From Paraferrimonas sedimenticola (GTDB lineage: Bacteria > Pseudomonadota > Gammaproteobacteria > Enterobacterales > Shewanellaceae), in NCBI RefSeq assembly GCF_002282855.1, contig NZ_NRIR01000006.1, forward strand, positions 124,001 to 188,000: 64,000 nt of DNA, read 5' to 3'. Position 1 is the stretch's first letter. Each line of letters opens with the position of its first letter. The notes under the pieces are model-generated. The model was not told where the DNA came from, did not search any database, and saw only the letters and a list, made by a program, of their open reading frames with translations. The translations under genes and the position numbers were made by a program. Below are positions 25,368-36,559 of the stretch, in pieces.

Positions 25368-26324
25368 ATGAAACATAAAAAACGTTTAGCCACAGTCTTG
25401 TTCGGTGTATTGGCATTTGCCGGTATCAACGGCCAAGCGCTAGCTGCTAAGTGGGACGAGAAAATGACCCCCGCTGAGGTGGAGCAAGTTCTCGAAACCA
25501 AGTTTGCAGAAGGGAAATACTCACCTAAGGGCGCCGACTCATGCATGATGTGTCACCGTCGTTCTGACAAGGTGAAGGCCATTTTCAACAACGTACACGG
25601 TGATCCAAGCCATCCGAAAGGACCTATGGCGGGTCTACAGTGTGAGTCTTGCCACGGCCCACAAGGTAGTCACAACAAAGGTGGCCGCGAGCCAATGATC
25701 ACCTTTGGTCCAGACTCTACCCTGTCGACTGAGAAGCAAAACAGTGTGTGTATGAGCTGTCACAAAGACGACAAGCGCATGGCTTGGAACGGTGGTCACC
25801 ACGACATCGCGGACGTGTCTTGTGCCTCATGTCACCAAGTTCACACTCACAACGATGCCGTGCTGTCTAAGCAGACCGAAATGGAAGTCTGTACTAGCTG
25901 TCACACTAAGCAAAAATCTGATGCACTGAAGCGCTCTTCGCACCCGCTGAAATGGGCACAGATGGTATGTAGTGATTGTCACAACCCGCACGGTACCTTA
26001 AGCGAAGCCGACCTGGTAAAGCCAAGCATTAACGAAACCTGTTACGAGTGTCACGCCGAGAAGCGCGGTCCACATTTGTGGGAGCACGCGCCAGTCACCG
26101 AGAACTGTGTTTCGTGTCATAACCCCCATGGATCGGTGAATGAAGGCATGTTGAAGACCCGCGCCCCGCAACTGTGTCAACAGTGTCACGCGAGCGACGG
26201 TCACGTCAGCAACCCGTATACCGGCGGTAATAACAATGCCTTCACTGGTGGTCGTAGCTGCCTCAACTGTCACAACCAGATTCACGGTTCAAACCACCCA
26301 TCTGGCCAGTTGTTCCAGCGCTAA
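25368..26324 (+). CDS. mtrA: Periplasmic decaheme cytochrome MtrA
   Basis: The decaheme wire that sits in the MtrB pore and links periplasmic electron carriers to MtrC. The 318-residue protein has a Sec signal peptide ([23 protein letters not shown], cleavage near residue 26) and no lipobox. Ten CxxCH motifs run evenly from residue 59 to about 303: CMMCH, CESCH, CMSCH, CASCH, CTSCH, CSDCH, CYECH, CVSCH, CQQCH, CLNCH, the DmsE/MtrA pattern. The S. oneidensis protein has 333 residues. It follows mtrC and precedes mtrB by 15 bp, so the three form one transcript. The alternative DmsE is disfavoured because the neighbours are mtrC and mtrB and no DMSO reductase genes are near. Confidence 0.93.
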   Translation: MKHKKRLATVLFGVLAFAGINGQALAAKWDEKMTPAEVEQVLETKFAEGKYSPKGADSCMMCHRRSDKVKAIFNNVHGDPSHPKGPMAGLQCESCHGPQGSHNKGGREPMITFGPDSTLSTEKQNSVCMSCHKDDKRMAWNGGHHDIADVSCASCHQVHTHNDAVLSKQTEMEVCTSCHTKQKSDALKRSSHPLKWAQMVCSDCHNPHGTLSEADLVKPSINETCYECHAEKRGPHLWEHAPVTENCVSCHNPHGSVNEGMLKTRAPQLCQQCHASDGHVSNPYTGGNNNAFTGGRSCLNCHNQIHGSNHPSGQLFQR

Positions 26325-26339
26325 CAAGGAGAGTTACAG

Positions 26340-28421
26340 ATGAAATTTAAACTCAATCTGATTACCTTGGCGGTGCTGGCTCACTCAGGCGCAGCGATTG
26401 CTAGCTTCGACTTGAGCCAAGCCAACACTGAAAAGGTCAAGTTCGACAAGTGGGCTTGTAAAGCCTGTAAAGTTGAACAAGGTGCCAGCGGCGATTTCGC
26501 CGTTGGCATGGGCAACAGCAACTCGGATGATGTTCGCAGTGCCAATGCCTTTGGTGTAAAAGATGGCGTGTTTGGCCGCTTAGACGCCGACATGCAGTAC
26601 AACCGCGGTAACCACAGCGCGAGCTTTGAAGCCCGCGAGCTGGGTACCGAGCGCGGTGATGCCAAAATCAAGGCCGGCCGTAAAGGTACTGCCAACGTTG
26701 AGCTAGGTATTCGCCAAATCGCGACTTATCAAACTGACAAGGCACTGACGCCGTATCAAGGTGTGGGTGGTAACAACCTGACCCTGCCTGACAACTGGGT
26801 GCCTGCGGGCAACACAGGTGATATGAGCGAGCTGAACAACTCGCTACAACCTGTGACACTTAAGCTCAAGCGTCAGAAAGCCTTCATGGGTGCCGAGCTT
26901 CAAGGTGAAAAGCTTTGGAGCGCCTATGTGGATTACAGCCGCGAAGAGAAGACAGGTCTGAAAACCGCTTCTGGTGCTTTCTTTAACCAGTCGATGATGC
27001 TGGCCTCGCCAGTGGATTACACCACGGACTTGGTTGAAGCTGGCTTTAAGCTCAATGGTGACAACTGGTTTGGTGCCCTAACCTACAATGGTTCGCGCTT
27101 CCAAAACGGCAATTCACAGCTGACCTACGCCAACGCGTTTGTGCCGACTTTTGGCGGGCAAACTCAAGGTACTATGGCTTTGGCGCCAGACAACCAAGCG
27201 CACACCATTTCGGCCCTGGGCCAGGTGTCGTTGGGTAAAACCCATCTGTCTGGTCGTGTGAATCACACCAAGATGACCCAAAACCAAGATTACGTAACGA
27301 CCAACTATCGTTATGACGTTCCGGCTCATTCGTTGGACGGCAAAGTTGACCTGACTCAGGCCAACTTTAAGCTGACCTCCCGCGTGTCTTCAGCTGTGCG
27401 CGTGCGCGCGGCTTACGACTACTCGGATCGCGATAACAAAACCAGCTCACTGCCTTATGACCAAGTCAGCATTGATAACGTCAACGGCCGAGTGGCTTAC
27501 AACAAGCAATACGACATTCGTACTCAAAAGGTAAAACTGGCGACCGACGTGCGTATGGCTCAGGGACTTCGGGGTGAAGTGGGTTACGACTTCCGCAGCG
27601 ATGAGCGCTCAAATCAAGAGCGCGAAAAGACCGATGAGCAGTCGCTTTGGGGTAAGTTGCGCTTTAACCGCATGGACAACTGGGACATGTGGGTTAAAGG
27701 TGGCTTTAGCGAGCGCGATGGTTCTGAGTATCAGGCCTCTGCACACACTTCTCGCGAGAACAACGCTCTGCTGCGCAAGTACTACCTTGCCGACCGCAGC
27801 CGTAAGTTCAGCGAAGTTCGTGTATCGCACACGCCATTGGAAAGCTTGAGCCTAGACGCGGGTTATCGCTACGCCCACGACGACTATAAGAGCACGGTAA
27901 TTGGCCTAACCGAAGCGGATGACCAGTACTTTGATGTGAACGCCAGCTATGTCACCAGCAATGGTTTCAACGCATACGCTTTCTTCTCGCATCAAGAAAT
28001 CGTCTCTGAGCAAGCCGGTAGCGCTATCTTCAGCACTCCGACTTGGACCAGCAAAGTCGAAGACAAGATTAAGTCGTATGGCGCCGGCATCTCTAAGGGC
28101 AATCTGTTAGACGACAGAATGCGCATTGGTCTGGATTACACCTTTAACGACTCTAAGTCTGACACTTTGGTGGTTAACGGTACGCCTAACCAGTACGGAG
28201 ATTACTTCTCTAAAGTACACAACCTGAATGCCTACACCAGCTTCCAGGTTTCAGAGCGCGCCGCGCTGCGTTTGGACTACAAGATTGAACGCTACCGCGA
28301 CACTAACTTTGCCAACGCGGGCACCACGCCAGATACCATCTGGAACGTAGTCACCTTTGGCGACCAACGCCATGACTACACAGCTCACTTGGTGATGTTA
28401 AGCTTGAACTACCGTCTGTAA
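26340..28421 (+). CDS. mtrB: Outer-membrane beta-barrel MtrB (MtrB/PioB family)
   Basis: The porin sheath that holds MtrA and binds MtrC across the outer membrane. The 693-residue protein has a signal peptide (MKFKLNLITLAVLAHSGAAIA) and, in the mature N terminus, the conserved CxxC pair of the family in KWACKACKVEQGASG (near residues 40-43). The rest shows repeated amphipathic strands typical of a 26-strand barrel (SASFEARELG, VELGIRQIATYQ, VRVRAAYDYSDRD, GLDYTFNDS, ALRLDYKIERYRD). AAGGAGA lies 9 bp before the ATG, the best ribosome binding site of the operon. A bidirectional terminator follows the stop. Confidence 0.93.
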   Translation: MKFKLNLITLAVLAHSGAAIASFDLSQANTEKVKFDKWACKACKVEQGASGDFAVGMGNSNSDDVRSANAFGVKDGVFGRLDADMQYNRGNHSASFEARELGTERGDAKIKAGRKGTANVELGIRQIATYQTDKALTPYQGVGGNNLTLPDNWVPAGNTGDMSELNNSLQPVTLKLKRQKAFMGAELQGEKLWSAYVDYSREEKTGLKTASGAFFNQSMMLASPVDYTTDLVEAGFKLNGDNWFGALTYNGSRFQNGNSQLTYANAFVPTFGGQTQGTMALAPDNQAHTISALGQVSLGKTHLSGRVNHTKMTQNQDYVTTNYRYDVPAHSLDGKVDLTQANFKLTSRVSSAVRVRAAYDYSDRDNKTSSLPYDQVSIDNVNGRVAYNKQYDIRTQKVKLATDVRMAQGLRGEVGYDFRSDERSNQEREKTDEQSLWGKLRFNRMDNWDMWVKGGFSERDGSEYQASAHTSRENNALLRKYYLADRSRKFSEVRVSHTPLESLSLDAGYRYAHDDYKSTVIGLTEADDQYFDVNASYVTSNGFNAYAFFSHQEIVSEQAGSAIFSTPTWTSKVEDKIKSYGAGISKGNLLDDRMRIGLDYTFNDSKSDTLVVNGTPNQYGDYFSKVHNLNAYTSFQVSERAALRLDYKIERYRDTNFANAGTTPDTIWNVVTFGDQRHDYTAHLVMLSLNYRL

Positions 28422-28436
28422 ATCGTCGGTTTCGAG

Positions 28437-28466
28437 TCAAAAAAAGCGTCTTAAGGCGCTTTTTTT
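28437..28466. terminator. Bidirectional terminator between mtrB and the MATE gene
   Basis: AAAAAAAGCG and CGCTTTTTTT pair around TCTTAAGG, with A-runs on one side and T-runs on the other. It serves the two convergent genes and touches the stop of the MATE gene. Confidence 0.8.
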
Positions 28467-29946
28467 ATGTCGTTTTTTGTGTCGATTTGGAGGCTTCGTC
28501 GGCGATATCACAAGCGAGATCTGGGTCGGTTTCCTGCCCCATAATCGAGCGGTCAGAGCTAAGTGCAACCCCTGTATTGCTGGCGCTGGACAGCGGCTCG
28601 TCTTCTTCAGGCTCCGGCTCTTCGCACTCGCTAATCTTGTTGACCAAGGTATACGCTGCCCAAACGCCGGCGACACCAAACAAGGCGGCACCAATTGCCT
28701 GCCCCACCAAAACGCCAACCGCACCGCCCCACAAGCCGCCTAAATACACAAAGGGAATGGTACCCAAGGTGGCTTTACCTACATTAAACATGGTGGAGTA
28801 TTTGGCTTTACCCAAATTGTTAAACGACGCATTGGCAATGAACAAAGCGCCGTTAAAGGCAAAGCTTATCGCAATGAACTGACAGAACACTTGGATTAAG
28901 TGAGCTGCATCGCCACTGACGTTAAACAGGGTGGATATCTGATTGTGGAACACAAATAACAACAAGCACATGCCCAGGACATAGTAGACACAAAACTTAA
29001 GTGAATCCGTGAGGGTTTGGCGGACTCTTTTATAGGATTGCGCACCGTAGTTTTGGCCGATGATCGGTCCTATCGCGCCAGATAGTGCGAAGATCATCCC
29101 AAAAGCTACCGGGATAATACGCCCGACTATCGCCCACCCAGCCACGTAACCATCGCCAAATTCCGCAATCGCACGAGTGGCAAAAGCGTTACCTATTGGC
29201 GTCGCAACATTGGTAATTATCGCAGGTCCAGCAATAGCCATGACTTTGCTGACATCTTCAACGAACAGCGCTGGCACCCATTTCACCAGTAGTCCGTGTT
29301 TAACCCACACCCCACGCAGTGACACAAACATCACGGTGAAACGCGCAAACACCGAGGCGACAGCCGCCCCTTCAATTCCCATGCTAAGACCAAAAATTAA
29401 GATGGGGTCGAGGATGGCATTAACCGCACCACCGGCCAAGGTAGAGTTCATCGACAATTTGGCATCGCCCACCGCGCGCAACGCGGCACCTAGTGCCATG
29501 GCCATACAGATCACCGGCATCGATGGCACCAAAATCACCAAATACTGACTGGCCAGAGTGTGGGTGTTGCCTTTGGCACCAATTAAAGACAGTAACTCAT
29601 CAATGCTTAGGAATACGGCAACGGTCACCACCAGCGCAATGATTAAGGTCAGAACCAAGGCGTTGATAAGTAATCGTTGGGCGGTTTCTTTATCTTTCGC
29701 GCCAATATTGCGCGACACCAAAGCGCCGACCGCGATAGACAAACCAATCCCGACCGAGGTGGTAAAAAAGGAAATCGTCCCGGCGTAGCCCACAGCGGCC
29801 GCCAAATGCTCTTGCCCTAAAAGGCTTAAGAAGAACATGTCTAGCAGGTCAACCAGGAACAGCGCGGTAATGCCAACAGCGGCAGTTGAGCTCATCACTG
29901 CGATGTGTCGCATGATGGAGCCGGTAACGAACTTAGCTTGAACCAT
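28465..29946 (-). CDS. MATE family efflux transporter
   Basis: A 493-residue inner-membrane multidrug/toxic compound exporter of the MATE superfamily with about 12 membrane segments. Typical elements are the early LPLxxxNLxD-like DLLDMFFLSLLGQEHLAAAVGYA, the first-half IGLSIAVGALVSRNIGAKDKE, the repeated second-half motif GMIFALSGAIGPIIGQNYGAQ, and paired helices with internal similarity. After the last helix comes a tail of about 60 residues that is acidic and Ser-rich (ECEEPEPEEDEPL), longer than usual. It is a single gene, divergent from an outer-membrane protein gene. The drug or ion specificity cannot be read. Confidence 0.9.
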   Translation of the reverse strand: MVQAKFVTGSIMRHIAVMSSTAAVGITALFLVDLLDMFFLSLLGQEHLAAAVGYAGTISFFTTSVGIGLSIAVGALVSRNIGAKDKETAQRLLINALVLTLIIALVVTVAVFLSIDELLSLIGAKGNTHTLASQYLVILVPSMPVICMAMALGAALRAVGDAKLSMNSTLAGGAVNAILDPILIFGLSMGIEGAAVASVFARFTVMFVSLRGVWVKHGLLVKWVPALFVEDVSKVMAIAGPAIITNVATPIGNAFATRAIAEFGDGYVAGWAIVGRIIPVAFGMIFALSGAIGPIIGQNYGAQSYKRVRQTLTDSLKFCVYYVLGMCLLLFVFHNQISTLFNVSGDAAHLIQVFCQFIAISFAFNGALFIANASFNNLGKAKYSTMFNVGKATLGTIPFVYLGGLWGGAVGVLVGQAIGAALFGVAGVWAAYTLVNKISECEEPEPEEDEPLSSASNTGVALSSDRSIMGQETDPDLACDIADEASKSTQKTT

Positions 29947-30042
29947 AATCCACGTTTAGTGTTTTAGCTTTGGATGGGATACTATCTTAAAATTAAACAA
30001 ACACAACAAAAGCATAACATTGTTTTCGCAAAGGACGTTGCC

Positions 30043-30897
30043 ATGAAAGTTTTATCCAGCTTAGTAGGACTTGCGCTGCTAGCTAGCACAGGCCAGGCAC
30101 ATGCTGTAGCCCGCGAACAAGGTTGGTCAGTAGGTCTTGGCGCCTTCTGGGCCAAAGTGGATTCCAAACTCAACGCTCGAGTCATAGGTCGCGAAGAGCC
30201 CTATCGAGTGGATTTAGAGAACGATTTAGCGCTGGAGCAAAGTAAAAACAGCCCTTTCATCGAAATCGCTTATGGCTTTAATGAGCGCCACAGCCTGTCA
30301 CTGAACTACATCAACTTGAATCGAACGGGCTTTACCGAAGGCGTCACCCGCCCGTTTGACTTTACCCTAGGCGGAGTCGATTACAGTATTGGGGCTGCAG
30401 CTCAAATCACAACCAAGCTGGATATCGACATTTACCAGTTGATGTACGGCTATAGCTTCTACCCCACTGAAAACTCGCGTATCGCGTTAACCGCGGGCGC
30501 TCATATTATGCGATTCAATTTGGGCTTTAGTGGTGATATTCAGATTATCGACGCGATGAATCCAGATGACCGAGTCAACATTCCCATTACCGACGACGGT
30601 GTGGAAGGCAAAGCCACCGCACCGCTGCCGGACATTGGTGTCTATGGCAGCTACCAGTTGGCGCCAGACTGGTTGTTGGTGGGCAACGCCCAGTACTTTG
30701 CGATTAGCCTAGATAGTGTCTCTGGAGGTTTGGTGGATTTGCGTTTAGAGCTTAGCAAATACTTTACCGACAATTTCTCGGTGGGTTTGGCTTATCAGTA
30801 TTATCAGGCTGAAGCCAAAGAGACTGGCTTCCTTGGAGAAATGGACGCGCGTTTCACCTACTGGGGTCCCGAGCTTAGCTTGCGCTACTTTTTCTAA
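30043..30897 (+). CDS. Outer-membrane beta-barrel protein, function unknown
   Basis: A 284-residue protein with signal peptide MKVLSSLVGLALLASTGQAHA and a C terminus ending in an aromatic (SLRYFF), the usual BAM recognition signal. The body is made of alternating strands (WSVGLGAFWAKVD, FIEIAYGFNERHSLSLNYINLNR, IYQLMYGYSFYP, RIALTAGAHIMRFNLGFSG, IGVYGSYQL, FSVGLAYQYYQAE), fitting an 8- to 12-strand barrel of the kind seen in stress- or surface-related OMPs. No specific family is evident. The start is ATG 30043 since the signal peptide begins there; the upstream in-frame extension is polar. Convergent with cobB, sharing its terminator. Confidence 0.8.
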   Translation: MKVLSSLVGLALLASTGQAHAVAREQGWSVGLGAFWAKVDSKLNARVIGREEPYRVDLENDLALEQSKNSPFIEIAYGFNERHSLSLNYINLNRTGFTEGVTRPFDFTLGGVDYSIGAAAQITTKLDIDIYQLMYGYSFYPTENSRIALTAGAHIMRFNLGFSGDIQIIDAMNPDDRVNIPITDDGVEGKATAPLPDIGVYGSYQLAPDWLLVGNAQYFAISLDSVSGGLVDLRLELSKYFTDNFSVGLAYQYYQAEAKETGFLGEMDARFTYWGPELSLRYFF

Positions 30898-30928
30898 AAT
30901 AAAGGTGTAGAGGAAATTGCTGTATAGG

Positions 30929-30951
30929 AGCCCGCTACTGCGGGCTTTTTA
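30929..30951. terminator. Terminator between the outer-membrane protein gene and cobB
   Basis: Stem AGCCCGC with GCGGGCT around TACT followed by TTTTAG. The stem overlaps the last codons of cobB on the other strand. Confidence 0.75.
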
Positions 30952-31642
30952 GTATCTGTTCCACCAGCTCGACCACAGTTTCAGAAGCTCTACCATAGCG
31001 GGTTTGCTGGAATTGACTGGCTACTTGCGAAGGCTCGAGGTTGAGTTCAATGGTTTGCGCTCCCAGCTGATTGGCCAACTCCACAAAGCCTGCTGCAGGG
31101 TACACACTGCCGCTAGTACCGATAGAAATGAACAAATCACACTGGGCCAGTTCGTTCTCAATGCGCTCCATTTGCAGTGGCATTTCACCAAACCAAACAA
31201 TGTGTGGACGCAGCGGGTAATGGGGAATGCAACAGGTGCAAACCGTACTTTCCGAAAAAGGTTCGGTTTTTGGAAATACTTGCTGACTCACTGGGCAACG
31301 AGCCTTTGTGAGCTGGCCGTGCATGTGAATCACGCGACGGCTGCCGGCGCGCTCGTGTAAGTCGTCTACGTTTTGGGTCACCAAGGTCACGCGACCTTGG
31401 TGCTCTGCCTCTAATCGAGCCAGCGCTTGGTGCGCCGCGTTTGGAGCGACATCGGCGTCTTTAAGCTGTTTCCAGCGAGCGTTATAAAACTCGCGAACCA
31501 GCTGTGGATTTGCTTGATAGCCCTCTGGAGTGGCCACCGCTTCAATCGGATGATTCTCCCAAAGTCCGTCTTGATCTCGAAAAGTCTTCAAGCCAGATTC
31601 CGCTGAAATCCCTGCGCCGGTCAGAATGACGATATTAGCCAA
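30935..31642 (-). CDS. cobB: NAD-dependent protein deacylase, sirtuin (CobB)
   Basis: Removes acetyl and longer acyl groups from lysines using NAD+, including from acetyl-CoA synthetase in enterics. The NAD site [13 protein letters not shown] and catalytic [12 protein letters not shown] / HMHG are present. The class III marker Tyr/Arg pair sits in FYNARWKQL, which fits desuccinylase activity. Zinc ligands are Cys in ARCPVSQQ and CTCC. The likely start is TTG 31642 ([11 protein letters not shown]), preceded by GGGG 8 nt upstream, giving 235 residues; an ATG at 31696 would add 18 residues with no family similarity. It diverges from fur; both genes fit acetyl-phosphate-linked and iron metabolism here. 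Confidence 0.9.
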   Translation of the reverse strand: MANIVILTGAGISAESGLKTFRDQDGLWENHPIEAVATPEGYQANPQLVREFYNARWKQLKDADVAPNAAHQALARLEAEHQGRVTLVTQNVDDLHERAGSRRVIHMHGQLTKARCPVSQQVFPKTEPFSESTVCTCCIPHYPLRPHIVWFGEMPLQMERIENELAQCDLFISIGTSGSVYPAAGFVELANQLGAQTIELNLEPSQVASQFQQTRYGRASETVVELVEQILKSPQ

Positions 31643-31727
31643 TGTGTGGTCCCCTTTTATACTGCCACACCCATTGTGGCGAAAATCCACCAACATGGGA
31701 AGCCGACCACGAAACACTGTGATAACG

Positions 31728-31756
31728 CTTTCAGTTTTAGACTTTTTCTTTATAAT
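31728..31756 (+). promoter_or_regulatory. Candidate fur promoter
   Basis: A perfect TATAAT (31751-31756) lies 63 bp upstream of the fur ATG. The matching -35 is poor (CTTTCA, 17-bp spacing). Confidence 0.4.
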
Positions 31757-31818
31757 GAATCCACTAAAAGGTGCCGACGGGTTGCCTTAATTCACCAGGC
31801 GAAAATAAGAGACGGACT

Positions 31819-32250
31819 ATGACAGACGGAAATCAGGCCTTAAAAAAAGCCGGTCTGAAAATCACCCTGCCCCGAATTAAGATTTTGGAGCTTCTGGAGC
31901 AACCTAGCAATCAGCACATCAGTGCAGAAGACCTTTACAAACTACTGCTGGATCAAGGCGAAGAAATTGGTTTAGCCACCGTGTATCGCGTACTTAACCA
32001 GTTTGATGACGCTGGTATCGTTACTCGACACCACTTCGAAAGCGGCAAAGCCGTGTTTGAACTTTCCTCGCAAAAACACCACGATCACCTAGTCTGCCTA
32101 GATTGCGGCAAAGTGATTGAGTTTAGCGACGACATTATCGAAGAACGTCAAAACCAGATCGCCGCCAAACACAATATCAAACTGACCAACCACAGCTTGT
32201 ATTTGTACGGTTCGTCAATCGACGGCAAATGCGACCACAACGACGACTGA
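31819..32250 (+). CDS. fur: Ferric uptake regulator
   Basis: Iron-responsive repressor, 143 residues (E. coli 148). The winged helix is seen as ALKKAGLKITLPRIKILELLEQ with recognition helix ISAEDLYKLLLDQGEEIGLATVYRVLNQFDDAGIV. The dimerisation half carries the metal ligands: HHFESGKAVFEL, the KHHDHLVCLDCGKVIEF motif with CxxC, and a final His. ATG 31819 is preferred since the family begins a few residues before ALKKAGLK; an earlier in-frame codon at 31771 gives an N terminus unlike Fur. It probably controls feoAB in this window. A terminator follows. Confidence 0.97.
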   Translation: MTDGNQALKKAGLKITLPRIKILELLEQPSNQHISAEDLYKLLLDQGEEIGLATVYRVLNQFDDAGIVTRHHFESGKAVFELSSQKHHDHLVCLDCGKVIEFSDDIIEERQNQIAAKHNIKLTNHSLYLYGSSIDGKCDHNDD

Positions 32251-32268
32251 GTCGAAATCACTCCAAAT

Positions 32269-32300
32269 AAAGGCTTACCTCAGGTAAGCCTTTGTTTTTT
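32269..32300 (+). terminator. Intrinsic terminator of fur
   Basis: Stem AAAGGCTTACC with GGTAAGCCTTT around TCA, followed by GTTTTTT, 18 bp past the stop. Confidence 0.88.
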
Positions 32301-32369
32301 GCCTTGACACTCAGCCCTTGCAGCCTACAATCTGCCTCCCAATCTGTTCTCAGGCAACAAGGTGTAACC

Positions 32370-33206
32370 ATGGCTCAACTCGGCCGCTTCAATTTACTTT
32401 CAGTGGTGGAAGAAACCGCGCAAGGCTTGTATTTAGACGCCGGCGAACTCGGTGATATTTTGCTGCCCAATCGCTACGTGCCGCAAAACTCGGCCATTGG
32501 CGATCGCCTCCAAGTGTTCATTTACCTTGATTCCGAAGACAGATTACTGGCCACCACAGAAAAGCCACTGGCCCAACTGGGTGACTTTGTGTCGCTCAAA
32601 GTAGTCGATGTCAATAAAGCGGGCGCTTTTTTGGACTGGGGCTTACCCAAAGACCTATTGCTTCCGTTTGGTGAGCAGTTGCGCCCCTACGAAGTAGGCC
32701 AGCGAGTCTTGGTTCACCTTTATCAGGACCGCGCCAGCCAGCGTATTTGTGCGTCTGCCAAGCTCAACAAGTTTTTGGATAAAACCCCACCACCCTACGA
32801 GACAGGTGAAGCGGTTGAGCTAATCATTGCCGGTCGAACTGACCTTGGTCAAAAAGCCATTATCAATAAAAGCCACTGGGGTGTGATTTTTCACGAAGAG
32901 GTTTATCAAAAGCTTTACCCGGGCATGAAGGTAAAGGGTTTTGTCCAAAAAGTACGCCGCGACGACAAAATCAATCTCACTCTTACCGAGCCCGGTTACG
33001 GCAAAATTGAAACACTAACGCAACAAGTGCTAACAAACCTACAGAAAAACGATGGGTTTATGGCGGTTACCGATAAAAGTGACCCGGCGCTTATCAAGCG
33101 TTTGTTTGGCTGTTCGAAAAAATCGTTCAAGCAAGCCATTGGCAGCCTTTATAAGCAACAACAAATAGTTATTGAACCTTCCGGCATTCGTCTCATCTCT
33201 AAGTAA
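32370..33206 (+). CDS. S1 RNA-binding protein, CvfB/YitL-like
   Basis: A 278-residue cytoplasmic protein built from S1-like RNA-binding domains and a C-terminal winged helix, as in CvfB (virulence factor B) of Gram-positives and its gammaproteobacterial relatives. Visible parts are an N-terminal barrel (LSVVEETAQGLYLDAGELGDILLPNRYVP), a second S1 fold (GDFVSLKVVDVNKAGAFLDWGLPKDLLLPF), a third (GVIFHEEVYQKLYPGMKVKGFVQKVRRDDKINLTL), and a winged-helix end (IKRLFGCSKKSFKQAIGSLYKQ). ATG 32370 follows GGTG weakly; the longer frame to 32292 overlaps the fur terminator and is unlikely. The RNA target is unknown. Confidence 0.85.
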   Translation: MAQLGRFNLLSVVEETAQGLYLDAGELGDILLPNRYVPQNSAIGDRLQVFIYLDSEDRLLATTEKPLAQLGDFVSLKVVDVNKAGAFLDWGLPKDLLLPFGEQLRPYEVGQRVLVHLYQDRASQRICASAKLNKFLDKTPPPYETGEAVELIIAGRTDLGQKAIINKSHWGVIFHEEVYQKLYPGMKVKGFVQKVRRDDKINLTLTEPGYGKIETLTQQVLTNLQKNDGFMAVTDKSDPALIKRLFGCSKKSFKQAIGSLYKQQQIVIEPSGIRLISK

Positions 33207-33520
33207 CTCCTCACATAAGGCGAGCGCTAAGACACATTGCTCGCCTTGTGCCTCTGCTTTAATGGCCTTAAAGGTCGTTTAACACCACGGTTTAAAAAAT
33301 TCGATCCAGCGCTCAATGCGCAGCTCGATAAGCGTGTTATACTATTTACTAAAATTGGTCTTACCAATTTACCGTCATTCAAAAAAGCGATTTTGAAGTG
33401 GAGATAAATCGCTTGGGCAATGATGTCGTAGCCGCCAGCTTTCTAAATTTAGCGCGGCTGCTATGGTTAGTTAGGGCACAGCCCTTCACCCGTGATTTCG
33501 TTATATTAAGGTACGAAGCG
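33207..33520. other. Intergenic region between the CvfB-like gene and pflB
   Basis: A 314-bp gap. A hairpin AAGGCGAGC/GCTCGCCTT (33217-33247) with a weak T-tract probably ends the preceding transcript. Then come the pflB promoter elements and the PdhR-like operator (33352-33370), leaving a leader of about 150 bp. I saw no small gene that I could support. Confidence 0.55.
33338..33370 (+). promoter_or_regulatory. pflB -10 element and PdhR/LldR-type operator
   Basis: A TATACT -10 element at 33338-33343 is followed 8 bp later by a perfect palindrome AAATTGGT-CTT-ACCAATTT (33352-33370). This matches the ATTGGTnnnACCAAT operator of the GntR-family regulators PdhR and LldR. A repressor there would overlap the transcription start, fitting pyruvate- or lactate-responsive control of pyruvate formate-lyase. 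No good -35 is visible. Confidence 0.65.
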
Positions 33521-35803
<2,283 letters not shown>

Positions 35804-35810
35804 GGCCGCT

Positions 35811-36545
35811 ATGCTAGGTCGCATACACTCAACGGAATCCTGTGGCACGGTCGACGGGCCCGGGATCCGTTTTATTGTGTTTATGCAAGGCTGCCTAATG
35901 CGTTGCCAGTATTGTCACAACCGCGACTCTTGGGCGTTGGACGATGGCAAGCTGGTCAGTGTCGACGAGCTGATGGAGCAAATCCTCAGCTATCGACACT
36001 TTTTTGAAGCCTCGGGAGGCGGTATCACCGCCTCTGGTGGCGAAGCCATATTGCAAGTGGAGTTTTTGGTAGAGCTGTTTAAGCGAGTCAAAGCGGAAGG
36101 ACTGCACACTTGCTTGGATACCAATGGATTCGCGCGCCATTACACGCCGGCGCTGGACGAGTTGTTATCGCTCACCGATTTAGTGCTGTTGGACATCAAG
36201 CAGATGGACGACGACAAGCACATAGCACTTACCCAAGTCAGCAACAAACGAACCCTGCAATTTGCCGAATACCTGGCCAAGCTCAATCAACCTACTTGGA
36301 TTCGCTACGTGGTCGTGGACGGTTTCACCGACGATGTCGACAGCGCCGAAGCCTTGGCTGAATTCATCGCCCCCATGAAAAATGTAGAGCAGGTTGAGTT
36401 ATTGCCCTATCACGAACTGGGCAAGCACAAATGGCAGGCACTGGGACTGGACTACCCGTTAGACGGAGTTAAGCCACCGAGTGGCGACACCATGAAACGC
36501 ATCCTAGGGGTGTTTGAAGCCAAAGGGCTTAAAGCGCGTTATTGA
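35811..36545 (+). CDS. pflA: Pyruvate formate-lyase activating enzyme (radical SAM)
   Basis: Generates the glycyl radical on PflB. The 244-residue protein is normal in length. The radical-SAM cluster motif CxxxCxxC is in MQGCLMRCQYCHNRDSW (near residue 30), followed by GGGITASGGEAILQ, which binds SAM, and DTNGF. The N terminus LGRIHSTESCGTVDGPGIRF is typical. The start at ATG 35811 is 7 bp after the pflB stop, so the genes are cotranscribed. It converges on yfbV with 14 bp between the stops. Confidence 0.96.
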   Translation: MLGRIHSTESCGTVDGPGIRFIVFMQGCLMRCQYCHNRDSWALDDGKLVSVDELMEQILSYRHFFEASGGGITASGGEAILQVEFLVELFKRVKAEGLHTCLDTNGFARHYTPALDELLSLTDLVLLDIKQMDDDKHIALTQVSNKRTLQFAEYLAKLNQPTWIRYVVVDGFTDDVDSAEALAEFIAPMKNVEQVELLPYHELGKHKWQALGLDYPLDGVKPPSGDTMKRILGVFEAKGLKARY

Positions 36546-36559
36546 CACAAGCGGCGTCG

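Noticed and set aside
33217-33247. A hairpin after the CvfB-like gene as a certain terminator
   Set aside because: The stem is good, but the loop is long and the T-tract weak, so it is only described in the region note.
33398-33520. Longer N terminus for PflB starting at 33398
   Set aside because: The extra 41 codons have no family similarity, lie next to the operator, and the start at 33521 gives the exact family length.
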